Source: JAFECT01 sp963838235
GTDB lineage: Bacteria > Pseudomonadota > Alphaproteobacteria > Caulobacterales > Caulobacteraceae
Assembly (NCBI GenBank): GCA_963838235.1
Contig: CAWIQJ010000005.1
Location: forward strand, 124,001 to 188,000
DNA: 64,000 nt
Reading direction: 5' to 3'
Shown: piece after piece, positions 8,692 through 17,109 of the stretch
Numbering within the stretch: position 1 is the first letter of the stretch
Layout: each line of letters begins with the position of its first letter
Notes under the pieces: model-generated
The model's database searches: none
The model's input: only the letters and a program-made list of their open reading frames with translations
What the model was told of the DNA's origin: nothing
Program-made: the position numbers and the translations under genes

Positions 8692-9171
8692 CTAGAGCCC
8701 GAGCGCGGCGATGCGCGTCAAACCCTCGTCGGACCAGACCTCCGCGCGTTTGTAATAGACCTCGAACACCTGCGCGCCCTCCGGCAACCGCACCCAGGGC
8801 AGTTTCGAGCGGGTGAAGATGTGCACGTCGGGCGTGATGCGCCACGCTTCGTCGAGCGTGCCGCAGCGGATGAAGCGGATGACGTCCTTGGCGCCGCCGT
8901 AGTTGCTCCACACCGCCACGCGGCAGGACGGACAGCGCCAGACTTGCTGGCCGCGGCCGCTCTCCGACGGCGTCATCACCGCCTCGGGCGCGCCCTTAAG
9001 GGTCTCGACCTCCGACGCCTCGATCAGGCCGTTGATGGCGAACGCGCCGCCGCTCTCCCGCTGGCAACTGGTGCAATGGCAGCAGTGCACGATCATGGGC
9101 GGCCGCTTCATCCGGTAGCGCACCTGGCCGCAGGCGCAGCCGCCTTCGAAAGTCTCTCCGTCCGCCGCCAT
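8692..9171 (-). CDS. GFA/DUF636 zinc-binding protein
   Basis: A 159-residue member of the glutathione-dependent formaldehyde-activating (GFA, CENP-V) fold. The zinc ligands are visible as GGCACGQVRY near residue 10, HCCHCTSCQRESG near 32-44 and WRCPSCRVAVW near 82. The C-terminal RCGTLDEAWRITPDVHIF is typical. Most relatives have no proven enzymatic role. The ATG at 9169-9171 was chosen as it begins just before the first Cys motif. It diverges from the peptide transporter, with two operator-like palindromes between them. Confidence 0.88.
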   Translation of the reverse strand: MAADGETFEGGCACGQVRYRMKRPPMIVHCCHCTSCQRESGGAFAINGLIEASEVETLKGAPEAVMTPSESGRGQQVWRCPSCRVAVWSNYGGAKDVIRFIRCGTLDEAWRITPDVHIFTRSKLPWVRLPEGAQVFEVYYKRAEVWSDEGLTRIAALGL

Positions 9172-9222
9172 GGTCTTCTCGCCCCGATGCAATGGCACGC
9201 GCGAGGCCTTTCGCGCACGCTC

Positions 9223-9236
9223 TGTAAGCGCTTGTA
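9223..9236. promoter_or_regulatory. LacI-type operator-like palindrome, site 1
   Basis: The sequence tgtaagcgcttgta is a near-perfect palindrome centred on aagcgctt. It matches the general aa-n-cg-n-tt core used by LacI/GalR-family repressors. It lies 90 bases upstream of the POT transporter start and 52 bases upstream of the divergent GFA start. A second copy of taagcgcttg follows 63 bases later. Binding is inferred, not shown. Confidence 0.4.
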
Positions 9237-9285
9237 AACCCCCATTCTTAATGGTCCTATCCGCGCCCAGGGAGGACGGTCGGGT

Positions 9286-9299
9286 GCTAAGCGCTTGAC
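9286..9299. promoter_or_regulatory. LacI-type operator-like palindrome, site 2
   Basis: The second copy of taagcgcttg (9288-9297), about 30 bases before the POT transporter start. The separation from site 1 is 63 bases, about six helical turns, which suits looping by a tetrameric or paired repressor. This is inference from sequence alone. Confidence 0.4.
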
Positions 9300-9325
9300 C
9301 GCCAAAGAAAAACGCGAAGGGCCGC

Positions 9326-11344
9326 ATGGGCAGCATTCTTACGTCGATCATCTTCTGGGCGGGGCTGGCGATCACCATCCTCACCGGCATTCCGGTCTTC
9401 TATCAGCTTCTGAAGACCCACCCGAAGGGCCTGATCGTCCTGTTCTTCGCCGAGATGTGGGAGCGGTTTTCCTACTACGGCATGCGCGGTCTGTTCGTCT
9501 TCTACCTGACCCAGCACTTCCTGTTCGAAGACAAGTTCGCCTCGAACCAGTACGGCGCCTACACCTCGCTGGTCTACCTGGTGCCGCTGGTCGGCGGCTT
9601 TCTTGCGGACCGCTATCTCGGTACGCGCAAGGCGGTGACCTTCGGCGCCATCCTGCTGGTGTTCGGCCAGCTCGGTATGGCCTTCGGCGGCGACGCGTCG
9701 AAGCAGTTCATCGACTACACCTCGCCCGCCGGCGTGCATGCGAGCTACGAGGTGCAGGTCTCCGACGGCCGCCAGGGCAAGATCAGCCAGCTGGTGGTCG
9801 ACGGCAAGGGCTATGAGATGGGCTCCAACGCCAAGGGCGACCTTGTGATCAAGGCCCTGCCGGCGACCGCGTCGCTGCCTGCAACCGTGCCGACCAGCGC
9901 GTTCAAGAAGCGCACCCAGAAGAACCCGATCTACGTGGGCGCGATGTATCTCGCCCTGTCGCTGATCATCATGGGCGTGGGATTCCTGAAGGCGAACATT
10001 TCAACGATCGTGGGCCAGCTCTATCCGCAGGGAGACCCCCGGCGCGATCCGGGATTCACCTTGTACTATTATGGCGTGAACCTCGGCGCCTTCTGGGCGG
10101 CGATCCTGTGCAGCGCGCTCGGTCAACAGTTCGGCTGGGCCTACGGCTTCGGCTCCGCCGGCGTGGGCATGATGCTCGGTCTCGTGGTCTTCGTGCTCGG
10201 CAAGCCGTTGCTCCAGGGCAAGGGCGAGCCGCGCAATCTCGAGATCCTGAAACAGAAGGTCCTGGGCGTCAGCCGCGAGACCCTGATCTACATCGGCGGC
10301 TTCGTGGGCGTGGCGATGATCTGGGGACTGCTGCGCGTCGACGGCGCCGCACGCGACCTGATCGCCCAGGCCATGGCGGCCGCGAACGGTCATCCGACCG
10401 GCTGGCTGAAGGCGGCCGACTTTTTCTCGGTGATCGGCGGCTTCCTGCTGTTGGCGTCCATCGGCATGATGTTCTTCATCGGCTGGTTCATGGTGACCAA
10501 ATGCACCAAGATCGAGCGGGAGCGCCTGGCGCTCGCCCTGGTGCTGCTGGTCGGCTGCGTGGTGTTCTTCGCCCTGTTCGAACAGGCCGGGTCGTCGCTC
10601 AATCTGTTCGCCGACCGCAACACCGACCTCAACTTCATCCACGCGCCGGTGCAGTTCGCCATCGGCGGTCATCAGGTGGTGCTGGCCTCGGTCGACCAGC
10701 TCGCGGCCTCCCACATCGACCAGTCCAAGGTGTTCTGGGTCGACGCGGGCATGACCCCGGCCCAGGCCCAGACCTTCAACGCCGGCTTCATCCTGATCTT
10801 CGCGCCGCTGTTTGCCGCGCTCTGGACCTTCCTGGGCCGGCGCAAGAAGGACCCGGGCCCGATGGTGAAGTTCGGCCTGGGCCTGATGCAGGTCGGCGCG
10901 GGCTTCATGCTGCTGGTCTGGGGTTCGCAGTTCCACGACGCGGCCTATCGCCTGCCGGTCTATTTCCTGGCCGGCGCCTATTTGCTCCACACCACCGGCG
11001 AGCTTTTCCTGTCGCCGGTCGGCCTGTCGGAGATCACCAAGCTCGCGCCGCTGACCATCATGTCGACCATGATGGCGACCTGGTTTTTGGCCACCGCCTG
11101 GGGCCAGTGGCTGGCGGCATTCTTCGCCTCCACCGCCTCCAGCGAAACCGTGGGCGGCCAGGTGCTCGACCCGGCCAGGGCGCTGCAGACCTCGCTCGAC
11201 GTCTTCACCAAGATCGGCCTGATGGGCATCGTGGTGGGGGTGGTGTTCCTGCTGCTCGCGCCCTTCATCACCAAGTGGGGACACGGCCATGCCGATCCCG
11301 AAGCCAACAAGTCGGGCCTGACCGACCGCATGCAAGAGCTCTGA
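9326..11344 (+). CDS. POT/PTR2-family proton-coupled peptide transporter
   Basis: Inner-membrane MFS symporter for di- and tripeptides. The signature EMWERFSYYGMRG (43-55) is the ExxERFxYY motif of the family. LVGGFLADRYLG and ALFEQAGSSLNLFADRNTD are further family blocks. At 672 residues it is longer than typical bacterial POTs because of a soluble insertion at about residues 120-195 (KQFIDYTSPAGV to FKKRTQKNP) and another loop near 450-490. The ATG follows cgaaggg. Two LacI-type operator motifs lie upstream; a hairpin terminator follows. Confidence 0.92.
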   Translation: MGSILTSIIFWAGLAITILTGIPVFYQLLKTHPKGLIVLFFAEMWERFSYYGMRGLFVFYLTQHFLFEDKFASNQYGAYTSLVYLVPLVGGFLADRYLGTRKAVTFGAILLVFGQLGMAFGGDASKQFIDYTSPAGVHASYEVQVSDGRQGKISQLVVDGKGYEMGSNAKGDLVIKALPATASLPATVPTSAFKKRTQKNPIYVGAMYLALSLIIMGVGFLKANISTIVGQLYPQGDPRRDPGFTLYYYGVNLGAFWAAILCSALGQQFGWAYGFGSAGVGMMLGLVVFVLGKPLLQGKGEPRNLEILKQKVLGVSRETLIYIGGFVGVAMIWGLLRVDGAARDLIAQAMAAANGHPTGWLKAADFFSVIGGFLLLASIGMMFFIGWFMVTKCTKIERERLALALVLLVGCVVFFALFEQAGSSLNLFADRNTDLNFIHAPVQFAIGGHQVVLASVDQLAASHIDQSKVFWVDAGMTPAQAQTFNAGFILIFAPLFAALWTFLGRRKKDPGPMVKFGLGLMQVGAGFMLLVWGSQFHDAAYRLPVYFLAGAYLLHTTGELFLSPVGLSEITKLAPLTIMSTMMATWFLATAWGQWLAAFFASTASSETVGGQVLDPARALQTSLDVFTKIGLMGIVVGVVFLLLAPFITKWGHGHADPEANKSGLTDRMQEL

Positions 11345-11356
11345 GTCTTTGGCGAA

Positions 11357-11387
11357 CGGCCGGACTCGGTTAGAGTCCGGCCGCTTT
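11357..11387 (+). terminator. Intrinsic terminator after peptide transporter
   Basis: Perfect 11-bp stem (11357-11367, cggccggactc, with 11373-11383), five-base loop and a short ctttc tail, 12 bases after the transporter stop. The T run is short, so termination may be partial and the protease gene 19 bases further on could receive read-through. Confidence 0.65.
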
Positions 11388-11405
11388 CAGTAGTGGGGGA
11401 GTGAG

Positions 11406-12848
11406 ATGGCGACTTTCGATCCGTGGACGGCCGCCCAGGCCCATATCGCGGCCATGTCGCCCGCGGCCCAGGCCAAGGCGATCGCCTATACGCATAACGC
11501 GCACTGGATGTTGTTGTGGGGCTTCCTGGCGGCGACCGCGGTCTCGCTGATCATCCTGTGGACCGGCGTCCTGCGCCGTACGCGCGATGGTCTGGAGAAG
11601 AACGGGCCGCGGCCGGCGCTCACGACCTTCGTCGTCGCCCTGATCTCGCTGATCTTGGGCGCGGTCCTGTCGACGCCCTGGGACGTTTACAGCGGTTGGT
11701 ACGTCGAGAAGTCCTTCGACATGACCAGCCAGCCGCTTTCGGGCTTTCTCGTCGAACACGCGATCGGCGCGGTGCTCGACATCGTCGGCGGCGTGATCTT
11801 TTTCTCGGTCTTCTATCTCATCCTGCGCCGCGCGCCGAAGACCTGGCCGATCTGGGGCGGGGTGCTGGTCGCAGTGGGCGTGGGCCTAGTGCTGGTCATC
11901 GGGCCGATCTTCATCGAGCCGCTGTTCAACAAGTACACGCCGGCGCCTCCGGGCCCGATGCGCGACGCGGTGGTCACGCTGGCCAAGCAGACCGGCGTGC
12001 CGTCGGACAAGATCTTCATCTACAACGGCTCGAAACAGTCGAACCGCTATACCGCCAACGTCTCGGGCATTTTCGGCTCGGCGCGCGTCGCCATGAGCGA
12101 TGTGATGTTCAAGAAGGGCGCGACGGTTTCGGAAGTGCGCGGCGTGGTGGGTCACGAGATGGGCCACTATAAGCGCGGTCATTCCTTCCTGCTGATGGCG
12201 GCGTTCGGCCTTCTGGCCATGCTGGTGTTCTTCCTGGCCAAGCTGCTGTTCCCGCTGGTCTGCCGCATCGTCGGCGGGCGAGGGATCAAGGGCATCGCCG
12301 ACCCCGCCGGCTTGCCGGTGTTGAACATCACCCTGGCGGTGGTGTTGCTGCTGGCGACGCCGCTGAAGAGCACCATCACGCGCATGACCGAGGCGGACGC
12401 CGACCGCTTTTCCCTAGAGCACGCCCACGACCCCGACGGCCTGTCGACAGCGTTGGTGAAGACGGCGGACTATCGCGCGCCCAATCCGACCCGGTTGGAG
12501 GAGATCGTCTTCTACGACCACCCCAGCGTCTTCCATCGCGTCTATGACGCCATGGTCTGGAAGGGGAAGCACATGGACCTGGTCGAGCAGACCGAGGCCT
12601 ATGACGCGGAATTGCAGAAGCAATACGACGCGCAGCAGGCGAGCGCGCCGCAACCGGCGTCCGGCCCCGGGTCCGTCCCGGATGCCGCCGGACCGTCCGC
12701 GCCCATATCCTCCGCCGCGCCTGCGTCTTCGGTCCACACCACGGCCCGGTCCGCAAAGGCCGAACCCAACGTCACCCTCGAGACCTTTACCTGCGTCATG
12801 CCGAACGGGAAGAAGGTCCCTTGCCAGGGGAACTATAGCCAGAAGTAG
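11406..12848 (+). CDS. M48 family CAAX-prenyl-protease-like metallopeptidase (Ste24 type)
   Basis: Membrane-embedded zinc protease of 480 residues. The catalytic HEMGH motif is at residues 250-254, with the third ligand in EADADRF (329-335). There are about seven hydrophobic segments, including 34-53, 74-90, 118-140, 148-171, 260-288 and 303-319. The C-terminal 90 residues are Pro/Ala/Ser-rich and end with CVMPNGKKVPCQGNYSQK, probably periplasmic with a disulfide. Relatives degrade misfolded membrane proteins. The ATG follows a gggga-gtgag site. Confidence 0.92.
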   Translation: MATFDPWTAAQAHIAAMSPAAQAKAIAYTHNAHWMLLWGFLAATAVSLIILWTGVLRRTRDGLEKNGPRPALTTFVVALISLILGAVLSTPWDVYSGWYVEKSFDMTSQPLSGFLVEHAIGAVLDIVGGVIFFSVFYLILRRAPKTWPIWGGVLVAVGVGLVLVIGPIFIEPLFNKYTPAPPGPMRDAVVTLAKQTGVPSDKIFIYNGSKQSNRYTANVSGIFGSARVAMSDVMFKKGATVSEVRGVVGHEMGHYKRGHSFLLMAAFGLLAMLVFFLAKLLFPLVCRIVGGRGIKGIADPAGLPVLNITLAVVLLLATPLKSTITRMTEADADRFSLEHAHDPDGLSTALVKTADYRAPNPTRLEEIVFYDHPSVFHRVYDAMVWKGKHMDLVEQTEAYDAELQKQYDAQQASAPQPASGPGSVPDAAGPSAPISSAAPASSVHTTARSAKAEPNVTLETFTCVMPNGKKVPCQGNYSQK

Positions 12849-13002
12849 GACTGAGTTGTTCCGCGGCGATTCGCCCGGAGCGCGCACTCGGCGAACGCCG
12901 TTACGCGGGCGGACGCCCCAGGATTGGGGTTAGGCCGTTAACTTTATGCGACAATTCCGCAACGACCGCGACCTCGCGCATCAACCGAAGCGTTTAAATC
13001 GG

Positions 13003-13012
13003 GGTTGCAACC
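13003..13012. promoter_or_regulatory. Perfect 10-bp palindrome upstream of outer-membrane protein gene
   Basis: The sequence ggttgcaacc lies 82 bases before the start of the barrel protein gene in a 246-base non-coding gap that is AT-richer than its surroundings. Its position suits an operator. No family can be assigned and it may be chance. Confidence 0.25.
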
Positions 13013-13094
13013 TTTACCATTCCGGAAAATCCCTTACATCGACCCTGCGCTGCACTCAGGCGTTACGTCTCTCTAATCGTTGGGAAATCCAAAA

Positions 13095-13619
13095 ATGAAG
13101 CTCATGTTTGCGGCTGCGGCGCTCGCCGCTGCGGCCATGGCCACGCCTGCGCTCGCGGCGGACGGCCCTGTGATCAACTGGTACGGCGACCTCGGCTATA
13201 CCGCGACCGACTTCGGAGGCGGCGTGGACCTCGGCACCATCACCGGCCGGATCGGCGCGCGTTCGATGCACTTCGGCGTCGAAGGTGAAGTCGCCGGCGG
13301 CGTCACCTCCAAGGACGTCTCGGGCGTTAGCCTCAAGGAAAACGACGAATACGCACTCGACGCGGTTCTGTTCGCCCCGATGGGCAACGGCAATGGCGAC
13401 CTGTTCATCCGCGCCGGCTACGGCCGCACGGAGCTCAAGGCTTCGTGCTGCGGCACCAGCGTCACCGTCGGCGACAACGCCTGGAACGCCGGCATCGGCG
13501 GCCAGTACTTCTTCAACGGCAGCAAGAACGGCGTCCGCGCCGACTACACCTATTACGACCTGACCAACGGCGGCGGTCACGTGAACGCCTACACGCTCAG
13601 CTACGTCCGCAAGTTCTGA
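13095..13619 (+). CDS. Small outer-membrane beta-barrel protein (paralogue 1)
   Basis: A 174-residue precursor with signal peptide MKLMFAAAALAAAAMATPALA (cut after residue 21). The mature protein alternates beta strands with short acidic loops and ends in a C-terminal aromatic residue (YVRKF), as expected for BamA-dependent barrels of the porin/OmpX-like group. The block GIGGQYFFNGSKNGVRADYTYY is shared with a second barrel at 15197. CCG in KASCCGTS may form a loop disulfide. Start ATG at 13095 begins the signal peptide. Confidence 0.82.
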   Translation: MKLMFAAAALAAAAMATPALAADGPVINWYGDLGYTATDFGGGVDLGTITGRIGARSMHFGVEGEVAGGVTSKDVSGVSLKENDEYALDAVLFAPMGNGNGDLFIRAGYGRTELKASCCGTSVTVGDNAWNAGIGGQYFFNGSKNGVRADYTYYDLTNGGGHVNAYTLSYVRKF

Positions 13620-13645
13620 TCAGACCTTTCGGACTCGAGACCAGC

Positions 13646-13673
13646 GGCGCGCTCCGAAAGGGGCGCGCCGTTT
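13646..13673 (+). terminator. Intrinsic terminator after barrel protein 1
   Basis: GC-rich stem ggcgcgc (13646-13652) pairs with gcgcgcc (13663-13669), followed by g-ttt. It begins 26 bases after the stop codon. Confidence 0.55.
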
Positions 13674-13691
13674 GCGTTTCCGGCGTTGGAG

Positions 13692-13907
13692 AAGAGAGTC
13701 CACGGACCACACGGAAAACACGGACGGCGTGGCGTTTCCGCAAGAAAATTGCCCACGAAAAACGCGAAAAGCACGAACAGGCTTACTTTCCCGCGTCGTA
13801 GGCGCACTCATTGGATGGCGCTTCGCGCCGAGGTTTCGCGCGGGAAACGCGACGCGTTCGTGCTTTTCGTGGGCAAGCTTCTTTCCGTGTGGTCCGTTGA
13901 CTCTCTT
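13692..13907. repeat. 216-bp inverted-repeat-bounded element
   Basis: The outer 26-nt arms (13692-13717 and 13882-13907) are complementary with one mismatch; the core is ccacggaccacacggaaa. A second pair of arms inside (gcccacgaaa..gcacgaac near 13751-13779, and gttcgtgcttttcgtgggc near 13857-13875) pairs with one 9-nt insertion (aacgcgaaa) in the left arm. The element lies between the barrel gene and the 3' end of the convergent ketoacyl synthase gene and touches its stop codon. The middle is not obviously coding. Confidence 0.75.
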
Positions 13908-15021
13908 AAGCTCGGCGAACAAACACAGTCCCCGCGGAATAGCCCGCGCCGAACGAGCAGATCAGGCCCGTGTCGCCTGTCGTCAGGTCGTCGCTGTGTT
14001 TGTGGAAGGCGATGATCGAGCCCGCCGAGGAAGTGTTGGCGTAGTCGTCGAGGATGATGACGTTCTCCTCGCGCGTCGGGTCGCGGCCCAGGACGCGGCG
14101 GCCGATCATCTCGTTCATGTTGATATTGGCCTGGTGCAGCCAAAGCCGCTTCAGCGACGCGGGCTCGATCCCCAGGTCGGCCGCGTGTTCCAGGATCATT
14201 TCGGAGACCATCGGCACCACCTCCTTGAACACCTTGCGGCCCTGCTGCACGAACAGCTTGTCCGGCTGGTCGCGGCCCTCAGGCGCCGCGCGGTTCAAGA
14301 ATCCGAAGTTGTTACGGATGTTGTTGGAGAACTGTGTCTTCAGCCGGGTCCCCAATATCTCCCAGCCGCCCGTGGCCTCGTCCGCGCGCTCGACGATCAC
14401 GGCCGTGGCCACGTCGCCGAAGATGAAATGGCTGTCGCGGTCGCGAAAGTTCAGGTGGCCGGAACAGATCTCCGGATTGACCATCAGCACCGCGTCGCAC
14501 GATCCGGTCGCGACATAGTCGACCGCCGTCTTGATACCGAAGGTCGCCGACGAGCACGCCACGTTCATATCGAAGGCGAAACCGTTAAGGCCGAGCGCGT
14601 CCTGCACCTCCACCGCCATTGCGGGATAGGGCCGCTGCATGTTCGACGCCGCGCACAACACCGCCCCAATTCTTTCGCGGGGCTTGCCCCAGCGCGCCAG
14701 CGCTTGCTCTGCGGCCTTCACCGCCATCTCGGCGAGAATCGAAAGTTCCTCATTGGGGCGTTCGGGCAACACCGGCCGCATCAGCCGACAGTCGAGGATT
14801 CCGGCCTTGTCCATCACATAGCGGGCCTTCACGCCGGAGGCCTTTTCGATGAACTCCACCGACGACGGCTCCAGCGCGGCGACGCTTCCCTCGGCGATGG
14901 CTTGGCTGTTTTCCTGATTGAACTCCGCGACATAGGCGTTGAACGCCACCACCAGTTCCGCGTTTGAGACGGTGTGGGGCGGCGTGAACAGACCGGTCGA
15001 GGCAATGACGGCTTTACGCAC
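13906..15021 (-). CDS. FabH-like beta-ketoacyl-ACP synthase III (PA3286-type)
   Basis: Thiolase-fold condensing enzyme. The catalytic triad is clear: C156 in NVACSSATFG, H296 in WLHQANINMNE and N329 in DDYANTSSAG. The 371-residue length and the blocks SSVEFIEKASGVKARYV and GHLNFRDRDSHFIFGD fit the subgroup that, in Pseudomonas PA3286, condenses medium-chain acyl-CoA with malonyl-ACP, rather than housekeeping FabH. A GTG at 15019-15021 preceded by ggag gives the family-typical start MRKAVIASTG; the frame stays open to 15318 but overlaps the divergent gene. It is flanked on both sides by outer-membrane barrel paralogues. Confidence 0.9.
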   Translation of the reverse strand: MRKAVIASTGLFTPPHTVSNAELVVAFNAYVAEFNQENSQAIAEGSVAALEPSSVEFIEKASGVKARYVMDKAGILDCRLMRPVLPERPNEELSILAEMAVKAAEQALARWGKPRERIGAVLCAASNMQRPYPAMAVEVQDALGLNGFAFDMNVACSSATFGIKTAVDYVATGSCDAVLMVNPEICSGHLNFRDRDSHFIFGDVATAVIVERADEATGGWEILGTRLKTQFSNNIRNNFGFLNRAAPEGRDQPDKLFVQQGRKVFKEVVPMVSEMILEHAADLGIEPASLKRLWLHQANINMNEMIGRRVLGRDPTREENVIILDDYANTSSAGSIIAFHKHSDDLTTGDTGLICSFGAGYSAGTVFVRRA

Positions 15022-15196
15022 CTGGCGCTCCGGGCGGGGAGATCGAACGGCGGCAGCATTACCACGCTGTCCTGTTTCGGCGAGCCTTCGCCCCGCTTTC
15101 GCCTTTGTGCCGCCCCGTCTCCGCCCGACGCAGGGGGTCATGTCCCGCCGGGCTGAGGGGCCAAGAAACCTAAACCCCCACTCAAGGAGTATTGCT

Positions 15197-15745
15197 TTGA
15201 AACTCGCTCTCATCGCCGCTGTATCCGCCGCAACCCTCGCCGTCGCGGGCTTCGCCGCCCCGGCGCTGGCCCAGGACGCTGCGGCAAACGCGCCGGGAAC
15301 CGTCACCTGGTACACCAACCTCGGCTACACCGGCGTCGACGCCGACCATGCCGATCTCTCCGCCGTCGACGGCCGCGTCGGCGCCCGCTTCGGCCAATAC
15401 CTCGGCGCGGAAGGCGAAGTCGCGTTCGGCGTGAACAGCGACAGCGTCGGCGGCGGCGCCAATGTGAAGCTGAACGACGCAGAGGCGGTCTATGCGGTCG
15501 GCTATCTGCCGATCAATCCGAAGCTCGACCTGTTCGTGCGCGCCGGTTACGGCAACGAAGACTTCCACTTCGGCGGCACGGCGACCGGTCACGAAAGCAC
15601 CGGCAGCTGGAACTACGGCGTCGGCGGCCAGTACTTCTTCACCGGCAAGGACGGCGTGCGCCTGGACTACACCCGCGTCAGCACCATCAGCCACGACGTG
15701 CCGGACGCCAACACCTGGGGCGTCAACTGGGTCCACCGCTTCTGA
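15197..15745 (+). CDS. Small outer-membrane beta-barrel protein (paralogue 2)
   Basis: A 182-residue precursor with signal peptide (M)KLALIAAVSAATLAVAGF ending in ALA-Q. It ends VNWVHRF, a C-terminal Phe as needed for barrel insertion. YGVGGQYFFTGKDGVRLDYT and DLFVRAGYGNE match the paralogue at 13095. No ATG fits; the TTG at 15197 with a perfect aaggag (15184-15189) seven bases upstream is the evident start. It diverges from the ketoacyl synthase gene with 175 bases between starts and is followed by a strong terminator. Confidence 0.82.
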   Translation: MKLALIAAVSAATLAVAGFAAPALAQDAAANAPGTVTWYTNLGYTGVDADHADLSAVDGRVGARFGQYLGAEGEVAFGVNSDSVGGGANVKLNDAEAVYAVGYLPINPKLDLFVRAGYGNEDFHFGGTATGHESTGSWNYGVGGQYFFTGKDGVRLDYTRVSTISHDVPDANTWGVNWVHRF

Positions 15746-15772
15746 TCGAGGCGAACATTGTTTGGGGAAATT

Positions 15773-15801
15773 GGCGCGCGGCGAGAGCCGCGCGCCTTTT
15801 T
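15773..15801 (+). terminator. Strong intrinsic terminator
   Basis: Perfect 10-bp stem ggcgcgcggc / gccgcgcgcc with a gaga loop, followed by five T. It begins 27 bases after the stop of barrel protein 2 and separates it from the convergent HAF-repeat gene. Confidence 0.85.
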
Positions 15802-15815
15802 CTTAGGCGGCGCCG

Positions 15816-16901
15816 TTATTGCGGGCGCCGGTACACTTTTTGACGCGCGCTCAGCGGGCGCTCGACAAGGCGGGTCGCCGAGCGCAGCACCGGCAGCGGG
15901 CCGGCGCTCCTGCAGTTGTTGACGCAGGCGAACGACTTCAAAGCCGCACGAACGATGGTCTCTTTTGCGCTTTTCTTCACCTTCGGCGGCTTGCAGAGGC
16001 CGACGTCGCCCTTCGAGCAGTAGATGAACGGCCCGATATCGGAGGTGATCACCACCTCGCCGTCCTTGTCGATGCCCCACGCCTGGTTGTCGGCCGAGCC
16101 CACGGGCTCGATCGACGTGAAGGTCGACAGGTCGGCGCTCAGGATGAACGAGTGGGAGAAGCCGTTGACGTCGTTCCAAGAGCCGGTCATGTCGCCCTTG
16201 GCGTTGATGCCTTCGAGGTTCGTGCCGGTGGCCGTGGGGTCGGGGTAGGTGACCACGGTGACGAAGTTTTTGTTCACAATGAAGCCGTGGGAAACGCCGT
16301 CCGAGCCGAAGTAGAGCCCGACCACCGTCCCTTTGGTGTTGATGCCCCGGGCCCGGATCTGGAGCGTCGCGAACGGCAGGGTCAGTTCCTGCGCGTACTG
16401 TGCATTGAGGCCGTAAAAGCCGTTGACCTGGCTGGGCGAGCCCGCCGCGGGATGATAGCCGCCCACGAACAGACCATCATCATCGATGCCCTGGGGGATG
16501 CCGAACATCTGCGCGCCGCTCATGGTGATCGGCGTGAAAACCAGCGAAGCCGAGGCTTGGAACATGACTCCGTCGCTGACCGGGTTTTCGTCATCGGCGT
16601 TCGACATGCCGATAATGACACTCGAGTTGTTGATCGCGCGCGGCTGGGTGCCGTTCGGCCCCGCATCGAACGAGGTATATTCGCCGTCGGGTCCGACGAA
16701 GCCGTGCGAATGTCCGTCGGCGCCGGTGTAAGAGCCGGCCAGAACGCCCTTGTCGGTGATGCCGAGCGGCGATGTTGAAAACTGAACGGCTCCCGGGACC
16801 TCTGTGACCGGGATCATACTGCCCGCGTTGGCGGCTCCGGCCGCGAAGAGAAACCCGACTGACAGCAACAGAGATTTGGAGGCAGACCTAAGGTTAGTCA
16901 T
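15816..16901 (-). CDS. Secreted HAF-repeat protein
   Basis: A 361-residue precursor with a signal peptide ending AGAANA (about residue 26). The mature chain has at least six repeats of roughly 40-45 residues built around GI-x-x-x-G-x-x-x-G followed by a HGF/NGF motif: GITDKGVLAGSY, AINNSSVIIGMS, GIDDDGLFVGGY, GINTKGTVVGLY, GINAKGDMTGSW and GIDKDGEVVIT. This is the extracellular HAF-repeat pattern, likely a beta-propeller. The C-terminal 60 residues are basic and Cys-containing and lie outside the repeats. Function unknown. Confidence 0.75.
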   Translation of the reverse strand: MTNLRSASKSLLLSVGFLFAAGAANAGSMIPVTEVPGAVQFSTSPLGITDKGVLAGSYTGADGHSHGFVGPDGEYTSFDAGPNGTQPRAINNSSVIIGMSNADDENPVSDGVMFQASASLVFTPITMSGAQMFGIPQGIDDDGLFVGGYHPAAGSPSQVNGFYGLNAQYAQELTLPFATLQIRARGINTKGTVVGLYFGSDGVSHGFIVNKNFVTVVTYPDPTATGTNLEGINAKGDMTGSWNDVNGFSHSFILSADLSTFTSIEPVGSADNQAWGIDKDGEVVITSDIGPFIYCSKGDVGLCKPPKVKKSAKETIVRAALKSFACVNNCRSAGPLPVLRSATRLVERPLSARQKVYRRPQ

Positions 16902-17109
16902 TGATATCTCCCTATTAGTTCAACCGACACTCCCACAAACACTAGAACTCACGCGCGAACTCTGCATCGCCCCCCATCGTCCGGCAAGCCGGGTGCTTGA
17001 TATTATTTTCTAAAGCCGCGCAACGAACGTACCAGTGTGTCGGCTTGTTAACGGTGAAGCTTGATTTACCACACGGTTCTTGCGCGGCTGACCGCTCGGG
17101 CGGGCGGGG
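16902..17109. other. Intergenic region, 208 bases
   Basis: Upstream of the HAF-repeat gene and downstream of the NrtR-like gene. It is AT-richer around 16998-17075 (gatattattttctaaag), so it probably contains the HAF-repeat promoter on the minus strand. I see no clear -35/-10 pair, repeat or small ORF. Confidence 0.3.
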
